Assembly (NCBI GenBank): GCA_947372465.1
Contig: CANBTT010000021.1
Span: 1-43,874, forward strand
DNA from: Burkholderiales bacterium
Lineage (GTDB): Bacteria; Pseudomonadota; Gammaproteobacteria; Burkholderiales; Burkholderiaceae_C
Length of the DNA: 43,874 bases
Direction of reading: 5' to 3'
This document shows positions 33,816 through 43,047 of this stretch, in pieces. Both the position numbers and the translations under genes were made by a program. Below the pieces are notes generated by a model, which worked only from the letters and a program-made list of their open reading frames with translations, did not search any database and was not told where the DNA came from. The stretch's first letter is position 1. Every line of letters begins with the position of its first letter.

Positions 33816-34793
33816 ATGTCGAACCAAACCAGCCCCGATTTCATGGTCTTTACTGGCAATGCAAACCCTGCATTGGCCCAGGAAATTGCGACGCACTTGG
33901 GCACGGAACTCGGAGGCGCAACCGTTGGCCGCTTCTCTGACGGTGAGGTCACTGTCGAATTGCACCAAAATGTGCGTGCCAGAGATGTGTTTGTTGTCCA
34001 ATCCACTTGTGCACCCACCAATGAAAATTTGATGGAGCTCTTGATCATGGTGGATGCGCTCAAGAGAGCATCGGCTGAAAGAATCAGCGCCGTCATCCCT
34101 TATTACGGCTACGCAAGACAAGACCGTCGACCCAGATCGTCAAGGGTGCCGATTTCCGCAAAAATGGTGGCCAATCTGCTTGAGACGGTGGGTGTTGCCC
34201 GTGTGCTCACCATGGATTTGCATGCCGATCAGATTCAAGGGTTTTTTGACATTCCCGTGGACAACATTTATGCGTCTCCCGTGTTGCTTGGCGACTTGAG
34301 ACAAAAGAACTATGAAAATTTAATGGTCGTCTCCCCCGATGTGGGCGGTGTGGTCAGAGCACGTGCCCTGGCCAAACAACTCAATTGTGATTTGGCCATC
34401 ATTGACAAACGCCGTCCCAAGGCCAATGTCTCCGAGGTGATGAACGTCATTGGAGACATTGAGGGCAGGAATTGCGTCATCATGGACGACATGATTGACA
34501 CCGCCGGCACCTTGGTCAAGGCGGCAGAGGTCCTCAAGGAGCGAGGCGCTCGCAAAGTTTACGCGTATTGCACGCACCCCATTTTCTCCGGCCCTGCCAT
34601 TGAGCGCATTGCCAAGGGAGATGCTTTGGACGAGGTGGTGATCACCAACACCATCCCCTTGAGCAAAGAAGCGCAGCAATGCAAAAAGATTCGCCAACTC
34701 TCTGTTGCTGCGTTGATCGCTGAGACGATCCAACGCATCGCCAAAGGAGAGTCGGTCATGAGTTTGTTCTCCGATCAGGATCAATTGTTCTAA
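33816..34793 (+). CDS. prs: Ribose-phosphate pyrophosphokinase
   Basis: Makes PRPP from ribose-5-phosphate and ATP for nucleotide, His and Trp synthesis. 325 aa. [20 protein letters not shown], then [33 protein letters not shown] and the PRPP-binding [14 protein letters not shown] are all intact. It is followed by rplY, 113 bp downstream. Confidence 0.97.
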   Translation: MSNQTSPDFMVFTGNANPALAQEIATHLGTELGGATVGRFSDGEVTVELHQNVRARDVFVVQSTCAPTNENLMELLIMVDALKRASAERISAVIPYYGYARQDRRPRSSRVPISAKMVANLLETVGVARVLTMDLHADQIQGFFDIPVDNIYASPVLLGDLRQKNYENLMVVSPDVGGVVRARALAKQLNCDLAIIDKRRPKANVSEVMNVIGDIEGRNCVIMDDMIDTAGTLVKAAEVLKERGARKVYAYCTHPIFSGPAIERIAKGDALDEVVITNTIPLSKEAQQCKKIRQLSVAALIAETIQRIAKGESVMSLFSDQDQLF

Positions 34794-34906
34794 GGACATT
34801 GAAATCCAAAGAAACGGGGAACAAAAAAGTGGACTGGCACACCTTCGTGCCAGTTGTTTAAAAGACCGAGTCACACTGGTCGCGGTGGACTCAATTGGAG
34901 TGATTT

Positions 34907-35521
34907 ATGAAATTTGTAGCTTTTGAGCGCGTAAAAAATGGGACGGGTGCGAGCCGCCGTCTGCGCATTACGGGTCGTACACCTGGTATCGTGTACGGTG
35001 GCACAGCCGAGCCTTTGCTGATCGAACTCGATCACAACGCTTTGTGGTACACCTTGAAAAAGGAAGCCTTCCACGCCACCATCCTTGACATGGAATTGGA
35101 CGGCAAAGAGAGCAAAGTGCTGCTTCGCGATGTGCAATACCATCCCTTTAAACAACAAGTCTTGCACGTTGACTTTCAACGCGTTGACGCAAGCACAAAA
35201 CTCACCATGAAAGTGCCCTTGCACTACAGTGGCCAAGAGAGCTCGCCTGCTGTTAAAGCAGATGCCTGTCTTGTCAACTTGGTGATCACAGAGCTTGAGG
35301 TCTCTTGCTTGCCCTCACAACTGCCAGAATTCATCGCCGTTGATCTCTCCAACTTGAAGAAGGGCACTTCTTTGCACTTGGAAGACGTCAAATTGCCCGA
35401 TGGTGTGGTAGCGGTCACACACGGCAAGAAAAACCCCGTGTTGGTCTCTGTGGTGTCCGTTGCTGCCGAGGCAGAAGCCGCGCCAGCTGCAGACGCAAAG
35501 AAACCTGAAGGCAAAAAATAA
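34907..35521 (+). CDS. rplY: Ribosomal protein L25/general stress protein Ctc
   Basis: Binds 5S rRNA in the large subunit. 204 aa, the long Ctc form with a C-terminal domain. The N-terminal [15 protein letters not shown] and [20 protein letters not shown] are diagnostic. An Ala/Lys-rich tail ([19 protein letters not shown]) ends the protein. The order prs-rplY-pth is the standard one. Confidence 0.95.
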   Translation: MKFVAFERVKNGTGASRRLRITGRTPGIVYGGTAEPLLIELDHNALWYTLKKEAFHATILDMELDGKESKVLLRDVQYHPFKQQVLHVDFQRVDASTKLTMKVPLHYSGQESSPAVKADACLVNLVITELEVSCLPSQLPEFIAVDLSNLKKGTSLHLEDVKLPDGVVAVTHGKKNPVLVSVVSVAAEAEAAPAADAKKPEGKK

Positions 35522-35558
35522 GCTCGAAAGCGTCTTGTTTTTGAATTCAAAGAAGAAG

Positions 35559-35585
35559 GCCCCAGTTGATCTGGGGCTTTTTTTT
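35559..35585 (+). terminator. Rho-independent terminator after rplY
   Basis: The stem GCCCCAG/CTGGGGC with loop TTGAT is followed by eight T. It closes the prs-rplY unit before pth. Confidence 0.9.
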
Positions 35586-35646
35586 GCACGAGAAATCTGT
35601 TTTTCTACATCCCTGGGCGGCGTCCACTTTTACAATCAGAGGCACC

Positions 35647-36261
35647 ATGATCAAACTCTTTGTTGGACTGGGTAACCCAGGGACCGAATACAGCCAAACG
35701 CGCCACAATGCGGGCTTTTGGTGGATTGACCGTTTGAGCGAACAACTCAAGGCCCCCTTGCATTATGAAAAGAACTTCAAAGCGCTCGCCGCAAAAGTTC
35801 AATGGAAGGACCAAACTTTGTGGCTTTTAGAGCCTCAAACGTTCATGAACCTCTCGGGTCAATCGGTTGCAGCATTGGCGAAATTTTTTAAAATCAACCC
35901 ACAAGAAATCTTGGTGGTGCACGATGAACTGGATGTCACGCCCGGGCAAGCCAAATTGAAGTTGGGTGGCTCCCACGCAGGGCACAACGGCCTCAGAGAC
36001 ATTCACGCCCAATTGGGCAGCGACCAGTACTGGCGACTGCGCTTGGGCATTGGTCACCCAGGCGTGAAGTCTGAGGTGATTCACTGGGTGCTTAAAAAAC
36101 CCTCTCTCGAGCAACGCCAAGACATTGATGAATGCTTGGATCGCACGCTGGGTGCATTTGAGGACCTGGTGGGTGGAGACATGAACAAAGCGACCCTGAA
36201 AATTCACACCTCTAAGCCCCCCAGACCCAAACCGCCACGCAATGAGCTCAAAGCTGTTTAG
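35647..36261 (+). CDS. pth: Peptidyl-tRNA hydrolase
   Basis: Releases tRNA from dropped-off peptidyl-tRNAs. 204 aa. The start [12 protein letters not shown] is fixed by homology (ATG at 35647; the frame is open 27 codons earlier across the terminator). The catalytic His is in TRHNAGFWW, and [24 protein letters not shown] and [13 protein letters not shown] are also present. Confidence 0.96.
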   Translation: MIKLFVGLGNPGTEYSQTRHNAGFWWIDRLSEQLKAPLHYEKNFKALAAKVQWKDQTLWLLEPQTFMNLSGQSVAALAKFFKINPQEILVVHDELDVTPGQAKLKLGGSHAGHNGLRDIHAQLGSDQYWRLRLGIGHPGVKSEVIHWVLKKPSLEQRQDIDECLDRTLGAFEDLVGGDMNKATLKIHTSKPPRPKPPRNELKAV

Positions 36262-36315
36262 GCGGCTTTTAAAAACACACCACACACCAAGGGCATTTCA
36301 TTTTTCTCTCGTGCC

Positions 36316-36582
36316 TCATGACAAAGAACTTGAAGACCTGCCCATCAAAAGATGGTACTTGTTCAGCAACGCCTCCTTCGTCTCCACCACATCGGGGTTC
36401 ACCGGAATGCAGTCAACAGGGCAGACTTGAACGCACTGCGGTTCATCAAAATGTCCAACACATTCCGTGCATTTATGCGGGTCGATCTCGTAGATCTGCT
36501 CACCAAAGTAAATGGCTTGGTTGGGGCACTCGGGTTCACAGACATCACAGTTGATGCATTGACTGGTGATCATCAAAGCCAT
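36316..36582 (-). CDS. YfhL-type 2[4Fe-4S] ferredoxin
   Basis: An 88-aa low-potential electron carrier. Eight cysteines sit in two clusters: [12 protein letters not shown] and [18 protein letters not shown]. The insertion between C-x2-C and the last cysteines of the second cluster is typical of the Allochromatium vinosum/YfhL type. It is followed on the same strand, upstream in transcription, by coaD, as in many betaproteobacteria. The 3' end converges with pth. Confidence 0.93.
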   Translation of the reverse strand: MALMITSQCINCDVCEPECPNQAIYFGEQIYEIDPHKCTECVGHFDEPQCVQVCPVDCIPVNPDVVETKEALLNKYHLLMGRSSSSLS

Positions 36583-36662
36583 AGAAAAGCTTGCCTATCT
36601 TTACTGCTCATAAAAAAATTCCTGCCGAAACAACTGCCAAGAGACGCTTTGCCCATGCGTTT

Positions 36663-37151
36663 TTAGCGCTTGCCCCGCTCGCTCAAAGCCTTCTCAATGG
36701 GGCTGGAGACCCATTGAGCCACATTGCCCCCAAGACTTGAGATCTCTCGTATCAAGGTGCTGGACAAAGACTGGTACTGTGCATCTGGGGTCAAAAAAAT
36801 CGTCTCCAACTCGGGCGACAAGAGCTTGTTCATCCCCGCCAATTGGCTCTCGTAATCAAAATCCGTCATCGAGCGCACCCCTCGAACCATCACCTTGGCT
36901 CCGACTTGTATCGCAAAATCTTTGACCAATCCGTCAAAGGCCATCACCTGGACGTTGGGATGGGATTGAAGGGCGGCTTTGGCCATCTCCATGCGCTCGC
37001 TCAAAGTGAACAAGGTCTTTTTGTGATGCGCATGAGCGACCGCCAAAACAACATGATCAAACATCTGCGCGCTGCGAACAACGATGTTCTCGTGACCCAA
37101 GGTCAAGGGATCGAATGTACCGGGGTAAATGGCTTTGACAGTCTTAGACAT
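36663..37151 (-). CDS. coaD: Phosphopantetheine adenylyltransferase
   Basis: The penultimate step of CoA synthesis, making dephospho-CoA from 4'-phosphopantetheine and ATP. 162 aa. The nucleotidyltransferase signature YPGTFDPLTLGHENIV (T/HxGH) and VRGVRSMTDFDYESQLAGMN are intact, and the end SSTLIREISSLGGNV is typical. Confidence 0.96.
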   Translation of the reverse strand: MSKTVKAIYPGTFDPLTLGHENIVVRSAQMFDHVVLAVAHAHHKKTLFTLSERMEMAKAALQSHPNVQVMAFDGLVKDFAIQVGAKVMVRGVRSMTDFDYESQLAGMNKLLSPELETIFLTPDAQYQSLSSTLIREISSLGGNVAQWVSSPIEKALSERGKR

Positions 37152-37229
37152 CCAAGGACCTCACTCTGTTGAAACACCTGTATGGGCCAGAACGATGGGA
37201 GAAGCACTTCACCCCAATAGGCGCCACTT

Positions 37230-37787
37230 TTATTGGATTCTATGCAATAAGTGGGCATGAACTTGGCCCGCTTTTAAATACTTTGCGCACACCAAGCCCA
37301 AGTCCTTGAGCCACTCGGCCTCCAAGGGCTTGGGTGACTCAACATACATCTGGCCCAAAACCTTCAGGCACGCGACACCCGCCTTGATCGCAGGCCCAAA
37401 CAAATCACTTTGAAAGGGCGGGTCAATGAAGACCACATCCACCGAGGCCTTGGCCAAATGGGACAGGCCTTGGATGGCATCCATTTTGCTCAAGGTCACA
37501 CCTTGGGCCTTCAGTCGCACGATGTGCTGCTCAATGGCTTGGCACAGAGATTTGTCGAGCTCAAAGAGTTGAACAGCTGTTGCCCCCCTGGAGGCGCTCT
37601 CCAGCCCCAAAATACCGGTTCCTGCAAAAGCGTCGACACAGCGCCATCCCGTTAAATCTTGACCCAACCAATTGAACAAGGTCTCGCGCACCCGGTCTGG
37701 GGTGGGTCTGAGGCCTTCGCGGTCCATGACCTTGATCTTGGTGCGCTTCCAAACACCGCCAATGATTCTCAACTCATGCGCATTCAA
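37230..37787 (-). CDS. rsmD: 16S rRNA (guanine966-N2)-methyltransferase RsmD
   Basis: Methylates G966 of 16S rRNA. 185 aa. The N-terminus ELRIIGGVWKRTKIKV, RPTPDRVRETLFNWL, the SAM site DAFAGTGILGLESASRGA and the catalytic FIDPPF are all typical. The start overlaps the stop of the M16 gene (ATGA at 37784-37787), so it is translated from the same messenger as the peptidase pair. Confidence 0.95.
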   Translation of the reverse strand: MNAHELRIIGGVWKRTKIKVMDREGLRPTPDRVRETLFNWLGQDLTGWRCVDAFAGTGILGLESASRGATAVQLFELDKSLCQAIEQHIVRLKAQGVTLSKMDAIQGLSHLAKASVDVVFIDPPFQSDLFGPAIKAGVACLKVLGQMYVESPKPLEAEWLKDLGLVCAKYLKAGQVHAHLLHRIQ

Positions 37788-39184
37788 GGCTTGACCCCGA
37801 CCACAACGGTTGCCATTTTCTTGGGATCAATGAGCCCCTTGAAAGCGTGGTGGATGTCTTGCACACTGAGCTTTTGCACCTCTTGCGTCCAGGTCTGTAG
37901 ATAATCAAGTGGCAAGTGGTACCAAGCGATGTTGGCCACGTTGTCCAAAAGCTTTTTGTTGCTGTCGATCCTCAGGGCAAAGCCGCCAATCAAATTGTCC
38001 TTGGCCGCTTGCAGCTCTTGTGCTGTTGGCCCCTCGCTCACAAACTCCTCCAGTACGTTTTGAACCACTTTCAAAGCCTCCTCGGTTTGGTCGCCTCGGG
38101 TCTGCAGTCCAATGGTGAATGGGCCGGCTTGCAAAGCGGGTGAAAAGTAGCTGTAAACACTGTAACTCAAGCCCCTCTTTTCACGCACTTGCTCGGTGAG
38201 TCGAGACACAAAGCCCCCGCCTCCAAGAATGTAGTTGCCAACCGTGAGGGGGAAATACCGAGGATCGGCACGCTCAATGCCGGGCTGGCCGATCAACACA
38301 TGGGACTGTGCTGAGTTGAATGCGATGTTGATGCGCTGAGCGTGAGCCAAGGGTTTGACTTCACCAAAGGATTGTGCAGCTGCCCTTCCCCCTTGATCCA
38401 CGCCCATGCTGCTTGAAGAGCTCGCATCCGGACAACTGGCACGGGACTTCAACTGCAGGGCCAAATCGTTGGCAAGAGAAAGCACTTGCTCACGGCTTAA
38501 AGCACCCACCATGCTGATTTTGGTTTGGCAGGCACTGATGTATTTGGCATGAAAGGCTTTCAAATCACTGACTTGGATGCCCTTTAACGAGGCCTCGCTC
38601 ATGGCACGGGCATAGGGATGGTCTTGCATGACCGCAGCTTTGAACGCCCTTGCGGCAAGCGGCGCAGGCTGGGTCAAGCTCTCCTTGAGATCGGAGAGCA
38701 AGCGGGTCTTCTCGCGCGACCAAACCTTTGCATTGAAAGCGGGCGTGGTGATTTGACGAAACGCCATCTTCGTGGCTTGGCTCAGAACCGCGTCTTGGCT
38801 CAAGGAGCGGATGTAGATGCTCATTCGATCATCTCCAGCGCTTGCCAAAAAGACGGCGCCCCAATCGGCCCACGCCTGCCCTATCGCGTTTTCATCAAGC
38901 GCGGGATTTTTTCCCTGCGCCAAAATGCCTTTGTTGAACATCATCGCAACCACCGAGGCGACGCCAACTTTGCTCGCTGGGTCCCTCCTCGCGCCGGCAT
39001 CAAAATCAATTTGAATGTCCACCATGGGCAGAGATTGAACATTGACCCAATACACATCGAGTCCGCCTTGAAGCTTCACATGCTCAATGGGCAAGGCCCC
39101 CCAAGACAGCTTCGCAAAAAGAGCTCCTCCAATCAACCCAAGCTTGATGGAACGCTTCAAAAATTTCATAACAGTCGTTTGCAT
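37784..39184 (-). CDS. M16 peptidase family protein lacking the zinc motif (inactive-type subunit)
   Basis: About 466 aa with a signal peptide (MKFLKRSIKLGLIGGALFAK region). Two M16 domains are recognisable: DFDAGARRDPASKVGVASVV in the N-half, and REKRGLSYSVYSYFSPALQA and GLQTRGDQTEEALKVVQNVL in the C-half. Where active members read HxxEH, this one has SVVAM, so it cannot bind zinc there. It probably pairs with the active M16 protein upstream, as in periplasmic M16 heterodimers. A GGAAGG ribosome-binding site 8 nt before the ATG at 39184 decides the start over the GTG at 39193. Confidence 0.88.
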   Translation of the reverse strand: MQTTVMKFLKRSIKLGLIGGALFAKLSWGALPIEHVKLQGGLDVYWVNVQSLPMVDIQIDFDAGARRDPASKVGVASVVAMMFNKGILAQGKNPALDENAIGQAWADWGAVFLASAGDDRMSIYIRSLSQDAVLSQATKMAFRQITTPAFNAKVWSREKTRLLSDLKESLTQPAPLAARAFKAAVMQDHPYARAMSEASLKGIQVSDLKAFHAKYISACQTKISMVGALSREQVLSLANDLALQLKSRASCPDASSSSSMGVDQGGRAAAQSFGEVKPLAHAQRINIAFNSAQSHVLIGQPGIERADPRYFPLTVGNYILGGGGFVSRLTEQVREKRGLSYSVYSYFSPALQAGPFTIGLQTRGDQTEEALKVVQNVLEEFVSEGPTAQELQAAKDNLIGGFALRIDSNKKLLDNVANIAWYHLPLDYLQTWTQEVQKLSVQDIHHAFKGLIDPKKMATVVVGVKP

Positions 39185-39189
39185 TGAAT

Positions 39190-40629
39190 TCACCTTCCAA
39201 CACCAGCCATGCGCTTGGCTTGTTCTTGTCGTTTTTGAGTGGCTGCATCGATGGGCTCTGGCAGCAAGTAAGCAACGCTCAAGGTGTCGTCACTGAAATA
39301 TTTGCGGGCCACGTCCTGGACTTGCTTGGAGTCCACTTGTGCAAGGGCTTGGATCAACAAATCGTTGGTGTCCAGGGGCAAGCCCCTGGCCCAAAAGGCC
39401 CCCATCTCTTGCGCTTGATTGAAAAACGAATCCCGTTTGTATACGGCTTGGGCCACATACTGTGCCTTCACGCGTTTGAGTTCAGCGTCACGCACACCTT
39501 CGCGAGCAATTTTTTGAATCTGCGCTTTCAAACGCTCTTCGAGTTTGGACAAAGGCACGCCCGCCTTGGGCACCGCCTCCAGCATGAAGGTCTGCGGCCC
39601 GCGACCTGCAAAATCGTAATATGCACTGGCCTCTTGTGCCAAGGCAAGAGGCCCCTGCGTGAGCTCTCGGTCCAAGCGGGCCCCATCGTACCCGTCCAGC
39701 AAGGCCGACAAAACCGTCAACGCCAGTGCATCCTTGTTGCTTTGCTGCTCATCAAAACCTTTAAATCCAGGGGCGTGCCAAGACAAAAGCACATAGGCTT
39801 GCTCTGCGGGGGCCTTCAAGCTCACACGGCGCACGCCGTGTTGTTCTGGCTCTGTGCGAGGTTTTCTCACCGGCAAGACCTTGGTGGGCAAATGTCCATA
39901 ATAAGTTTTGGCCAAGGCGTGCACCTTTTGGACATCCACATCGCCCACCACCACCAAAACGGCGTTGTTTGGGGCATACCACGCGCGGTAAAAATCTCTG
40001 GCGTCATTGGGGGTCATGGCGTGCAAATCTTCCATCCAACCAATCACCGGTCGACGGTAAGGGTTGGCCAACCACTGTGTGGCCTCGAGTTGCTCATAAA
40101 GCTTTGCCCGAGGCGCATCGTCGGTTCTCATGCGGCGCTCCTCTTTGACCACTTCGAGCTCTTTGATGAATTCTTCATCGGCCCATGCGTTGTTGGCAAA
40201 CCGATCGGCCTCGAGCTTCATCACGCTTTCAAGCTGAGAGGCGGGAATTTGTTGGAAATAGCCCGTGAAGTCTTTGTCGGTGAACGCATTTTCACGCCCG
40301 CCCAAAGCCGCCACTTTTTTCGAGAACTCGCCAGCGGGCACACTGGGGGTGCCCTTGAACATCATGTGCTCTAAAATGTGTGCGATGCCCGTGTAGCCGT
40401 CCACCTCGTCCATGGAGCCCACTTTGACCCATAGCATGTGAACCGCCGTGGGCGCTTTCGAGTCGGGCTTGACGACAACGGTCAAGCCGTTGTCCAAGGT
40501 GCTCACATGGATGCCATGCGCCTTTAGAGACGGCACATCCAATTTTTGCGCCTTGGAGGGTTGGCCGAGCATGCCCGCCAGACCCAGGACAAGACCTAAA
40601 ATCACCCAAGCCTTGCGTGCACATTGCAC
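39190..40629 (-). CDS. Periplasmic M16 (pitrilysin-type) zinc peptidase, active subunit
   Basis: A zinc-dependent peptidase predicted to be exported. The inverted zinc motif HILEH in GYTGIAHILEHMMFKGTPSV is intact, with the third ligand expected in EELEVVKEERRMRT-type sequence (EFIKELEVVKEERRMRTDDA). The signal peptide is CARKAWVILGLVLGLAGMLG. The start is uncertain: GTG at 40629 (chosen) puts the signal at the N-terminus and leaves the candidate promoter outside, but the frame is open to a GTG at 40686. It is followed within 6 nt by the inactive partner gene. Confidence 0.9.
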   Translation of the reverse strand: MQCARKAWVILGLVLGLAGMLGQPSKAQKLDVPSLKAHGIHVSTLDNGLTVVVKPDSKAPTAVHMLWVKVGSMDEVDGYTGIAHILEHMMFKGTPSVPAGEFSKKVAALGGRENAFTDKDFTGYFQQIPASQLESVMKLEADRFANNAWADEEFIKELEVVKEERRMRTDDAPRAKLYEQLEATQWLANPYRRPVIGWMEDLHAMTPNDARDFYRAWYAPNNAVLVVVGDVDVQKVHALAKTYYGHLPTKVLPVRKPRTEPEQHGVRRVSLKAPAEQAYVLLSWHAPGFKGFDEQQSNKDALALTVLSALLDGYDGARLDRELTQGPLALAQEASAYYDFAGRGPQTFMLEAVPKAGVPLSKLEERLKAQIQKIAREGVRDAELKRVKAQYVAQAVYKRDSFFNQAQEMGAFWARGLPLDTNDLLIQALAQVDSKQVQDVARKYFSDDTLSVAYLLPEPIDAATQKRQEQAKRMAGVGR

Positions 40630-40653
40630 GGATGTATTTTTTCCCTGTATCAC

Positions 40654-40680
40654 GTTATACCGATCCAATAAAAGGTTTAA
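40654..40680 (-). promoter_or_regulatory. Candidate promoter of the M16 peptidase operon
   Basis: On the minus strand TTAAAC (40675-40680) and TATAAC (40654-40659) are 15 bp apart, in the gap that divides this operon from the divergent ftsY. The short spacing lowers confidence. If real, it supports the GTG at 40629 as the first codon. Confidence 0.3.
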
Positions 40681-40755
40681 GATCACTGCCTAAGATGAGA
40701 GCCTAACACGCATGTGCTCACGATCTCTGTGCGCTATTGTAAAAACTGATTGTCA

Positions 40756-41751
40756 ATGTTTAGTTTATTCAAGAAAAAAGACCCTTCGGCCCTAAAAGTC
40801 CAAACCCCTGCTGAGCAAGAGGCCCAGCCCCGTCCTTGGGTCAAGCGTTTGGCGCAGGGCCTGAAGAAAACCAGCTCCAACCTCGCTCAAGTGTTTGTGG
40901 GCGCGCACATCGATGACGCCCTCTTTGAGCAACTTGAAGAGGCCTTGCTGATGGCAGATGCCGGGGTGAAAGCCACCGATTATTTACTGAAAGACTTGCA
41001 AGCGCGGGTCAAAAAACAAGGCCTTGTTGAGCCCAGTGCCGTCAAAGCCCTGCTCTCACAATCCTTGTGCGCCTTGCTCCAACCCCTTGAAGCCCAGATG
41101 GACTTCTCAAAAGAAAAACCTTTTGTGATCATGGTGGCCGGGGTCAACGGTGCGGGCAAAACCACCTCAATTGGCAAACTCACCCGCCACTTGAGCGATG
41201 CGGGTGCCTCGGTGCTGCTCGCGGCCGCAGACACCTTTCGCGCCGCGGCCAAAGAGCAATTGGAGAGTTGGGCCACCCGCAACGACGTTGAGATCATCTC
41301 CCAAGCGCAAGGCGACCCTGCGGCCGTGAGCTTTGATGCGGTGAGCGCAGCCACATCGCGAGGTCGCGATGTGGTCCTCATCGACACGGCCGGTCGACTC
41401 CCCACACAGTTGCATCTCATGCAAGAGCTGCAAAAAATCAAACGCGTGATCCAAAAAGCACAAGCCTCTGCCCCGCATGAAACCTTGTTGGTCATCGATG
41501 GCAACACGGGTCAAAACGCATTGGCCCAGGTCAAAGCGTTTGACGAGGCCTTGGACCTCACAGGCCTGATCGTGACCAAACTCGACGGCACGGCCAAAGG
41601 CGGTGCGATTGCCGCCATCGCCCTTTGGGGCTTGGAGCGTGCTTTGACCAAAGGTCGCCCTTTGCCTGTGTATTTCGTGGGTGTGGGTGAAAAACTTGAA
41701 GACCTGCAGGCCTTCAAGGCCCAAGAGTTTTGCGACGCCTTGCTCGGTTAG
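40756..41751 (+). CDS. ftsY: Signal recognition particle receptor FtsY
   Basis: The SRP receptor GTPase at the inner membrane. About 331 aa, with a very short acidic N-terminal A domain and a complete NG domain. G1 is GVNGAGKTTSIGKL, followed by AAADTFRAAAKEQL, G3 DTAGRLPTQLHLM and G4 TKLDGTAKGGA. The ATG at 40756 (MFSLFKKKDP) is preferred to a TTG two codons earlier. It is divergent from the M16 operon, a common Burkholderiales arrangement next to rsmD-coaD. Confidence 0.96.
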   Translation: MFSLFKKKDPSALKVQTPAEQEAQPRPWVKRLAQGLKKTSSNLAQVFVGAHIDDALFEQLEEALLMADAGVKATDYLLKDLQARVKKQGLVEPSAVKALLSQSLCALLQPLEAQMDFSKEKPFVIMVAGVNGAGKTTSIGKLTRHLSDAGASVLLAAADTFRAAAKEQLESWATRNDVEIISQAQGDPAAVSFDAVSAATSRGRDVVLIDTAGRLPTQLHLMQELQKIKRVIQKAQASAPHETLLVIDGNTGQNALAQVKAFDEALDLTGLIVTKLDGTAKGGAIAAIALWGLERALTKGRPLPVYFVGVGEKLEDLQAFKAQEFCDALLG

Positions 41752-41962
41752 GTCATGGGTCCAAAGGACCGAGCTGCCCTAGAGGCCCCTCAAACACAAG
41801 GGACCTCGCAGGCGGGTTAAAATGGCACATTCAGATCTTGCTCTAGAAGGACAGGTCACCTTCTTGAGCCATCCACTTTTACACCCGCTCAAGCTCAATA
41901 TGTGCACACTCAAAAGCATGCACATTGCGAGTTTTACGTGGGACTTTTAAGGAAAAGTACAC

Positions 41963-42949
41963 ATGAATTCACGCCGCGAATTGCTCAAAACCCTTGGTCT
42001 TGGAGGTCTGGGTTGGTCCTTGGGCACGCATTTGAATGCGCAAGTGGCCTATCCCAACAAGCCCATCAAGTACATCGTGCCCGTCTCTGCCGGTGGCGGC
42101 AGCGATATGGTGGGCCGCACAGTGTGTGAGCGCTGGGGCAAAGCCCTGGGACAAACCATTGTCGTGGACAACCAAGGCGGGGGAGGCGGGGTGATTGCTT
42201 GCCAAAACACGGCCAGGGCCAGCGCCGATGGCTACACCTTGATGCAAGGCTATGTGGCCACCTTGGGCACGTCTCCTGCCACTCGCAAGAACTTGCCCTA
42301 CGACCCCATCAAAGACTTCACGCCCATCGGCATGATTGGGGGCACGCCCAATGTGCTCGTCATGAACACCCAACTGCCCGCACAAAATTTTGCTGAATTT
42401 TTGGCCTACATCAAAAAGAACCCTGGACGCGTGAGTTATGGCTCGGCCGGTCAAGGCTCCCTCACGCACTTGACCATGGAGCTCTTTAAGATGCAAGTGC
42501 AAAGCTTTTTGGTCCACATCCCCTACCGCGGCGTTGCACCCGCTTTTACCGACTTGATTGCGGGTCAAACCCAGGCCATGTTTCCAGGATTGGCCGCCGC
42601 TTTGCCCCACATCAGATCGGGTCGTGTCAGACCACTGGCCATCACCGGTTCGAGCCGTCACCCTCAGCTCAAAGACATCCCGACCATGGAGGAGCTGGGC
42701 TTTAAGGGCTTTGATGCGCTCCAGTGGTACGGTGTGTGTGGGCCCGCTGGCATGCCAAGCAACGTTGTCAAAACGCTCAACGAGAGCTTGAATGGCGTCT
42801 TGAAAGCACCTGATTTGAAAGAGAAGCTCTCCATTGAAGCCGTCGAACCCATGCCCATGAGCAGTGAGCAATTTGGCGCCTACATCAAAAGAGACCTTGA
42901 GCGTTGGACCCATTTGGCCAAAGAGCGCCACATCGAGTTGGACAGTTAG
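41963..42949 (+). CDS. Bug-family (TctC-like) periplasmic solute-binding protein
   Basis: A 328-aa tripartite tricarboxylate transporter-type receptor, an extremely expanded family in Burkholderiales. The N-terminus NSRRELLKTLGLGGLG has the twin-arginine pattern, so Tat export is likely. The mature part begins YPNKPIKYIVPVSAGGGSDM and continues with VVDNQGGGGGVIACQNTARA and SADGYTL, then NLPYDPIKDFTPIGMI. The ligand is unknown. It is followed by a MmgE/PrpD enzyme gene, so it may supply that enzyme's carboxylate substrate. Confidence 0.93.
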   Translation: MNSRRELLKTLGLGGLGWSLGTHLNAQVAYPNKPIKYIVPVSAGGGSDMVGRTVCERWGKALGQTIVVDNQGGGGGVIACQNTARASADGYTLMQGYVATLGTSPATRKNLPYDPIKDFTPIGMIGGTPNVLVMNTQLPAQNFAEFLAYIKKNPGRVSYGSAGQGSLTHLTMELFKMQVQSFLVHIPYRGVAPAFTDLIAGQTQAMFPGLAAALPHIRSGRVRPLAITGSSRHPQLKDIPTMEELGFKGFDALQWYGVCGPAGMPSNVVKTLNESLNGVLKAPDLKEKLSIEAVEPMPMSSEQFGAYIKRDLERWTHLAKERHIELDS

Positions 42950-42976
42950 GGCCCGCAGCCTGCGCACCTCAGCGCA

Positions 42977-43026
42977 TTTTTTGTTTTTGTTTTTGTTTTT
43001 GTTTTTGTTTTTGTTTTTGTTTTTTT
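42977..43026. repeat. TTTTTG hexamer tandem repeat
   Basis: G occurs at 42983, 42989, 42995, 43001, 43007, 43013 and 43019, exactly every 6 bp within pure T. This gives 50 bp of TTTTTG repeats between the Bug gene stop and the MmgE/PrpD start, ending 21 bp before that ATG. The tract is prone to slipped-strand length change. It could alter spacing in the 5' untranslated region, but does not shift any reading frame. Confidence 0.9.
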
Positions 43027-43047
43027 CATTTTTATTTATCAATCACC

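Noticed and set aside
39184-40374. Long (396-codon) open frame on the plus strand
   Set aside because: It lies antisense to the two M16 peptidase genes, which have clear motifs (HILEH) and signal peptides. The plus-strand translation has no family features.
41752-41830. GGTCC/GGACC and GAGGcCCCT/AGGGaCCTC stems after ftsY as terminators
   Set aside because: Neither is followed by a T-run, and the second has a mismatch in the stem, so neither is convincing.
41969-43042. Long (357-codon) minus-strand frame starting with a Lys-Asn repeat
   Set aside because: It is antisense to the Bug-type gene, and its Lys-Asn start is only the translation of the TTTTTG hexamer tract.
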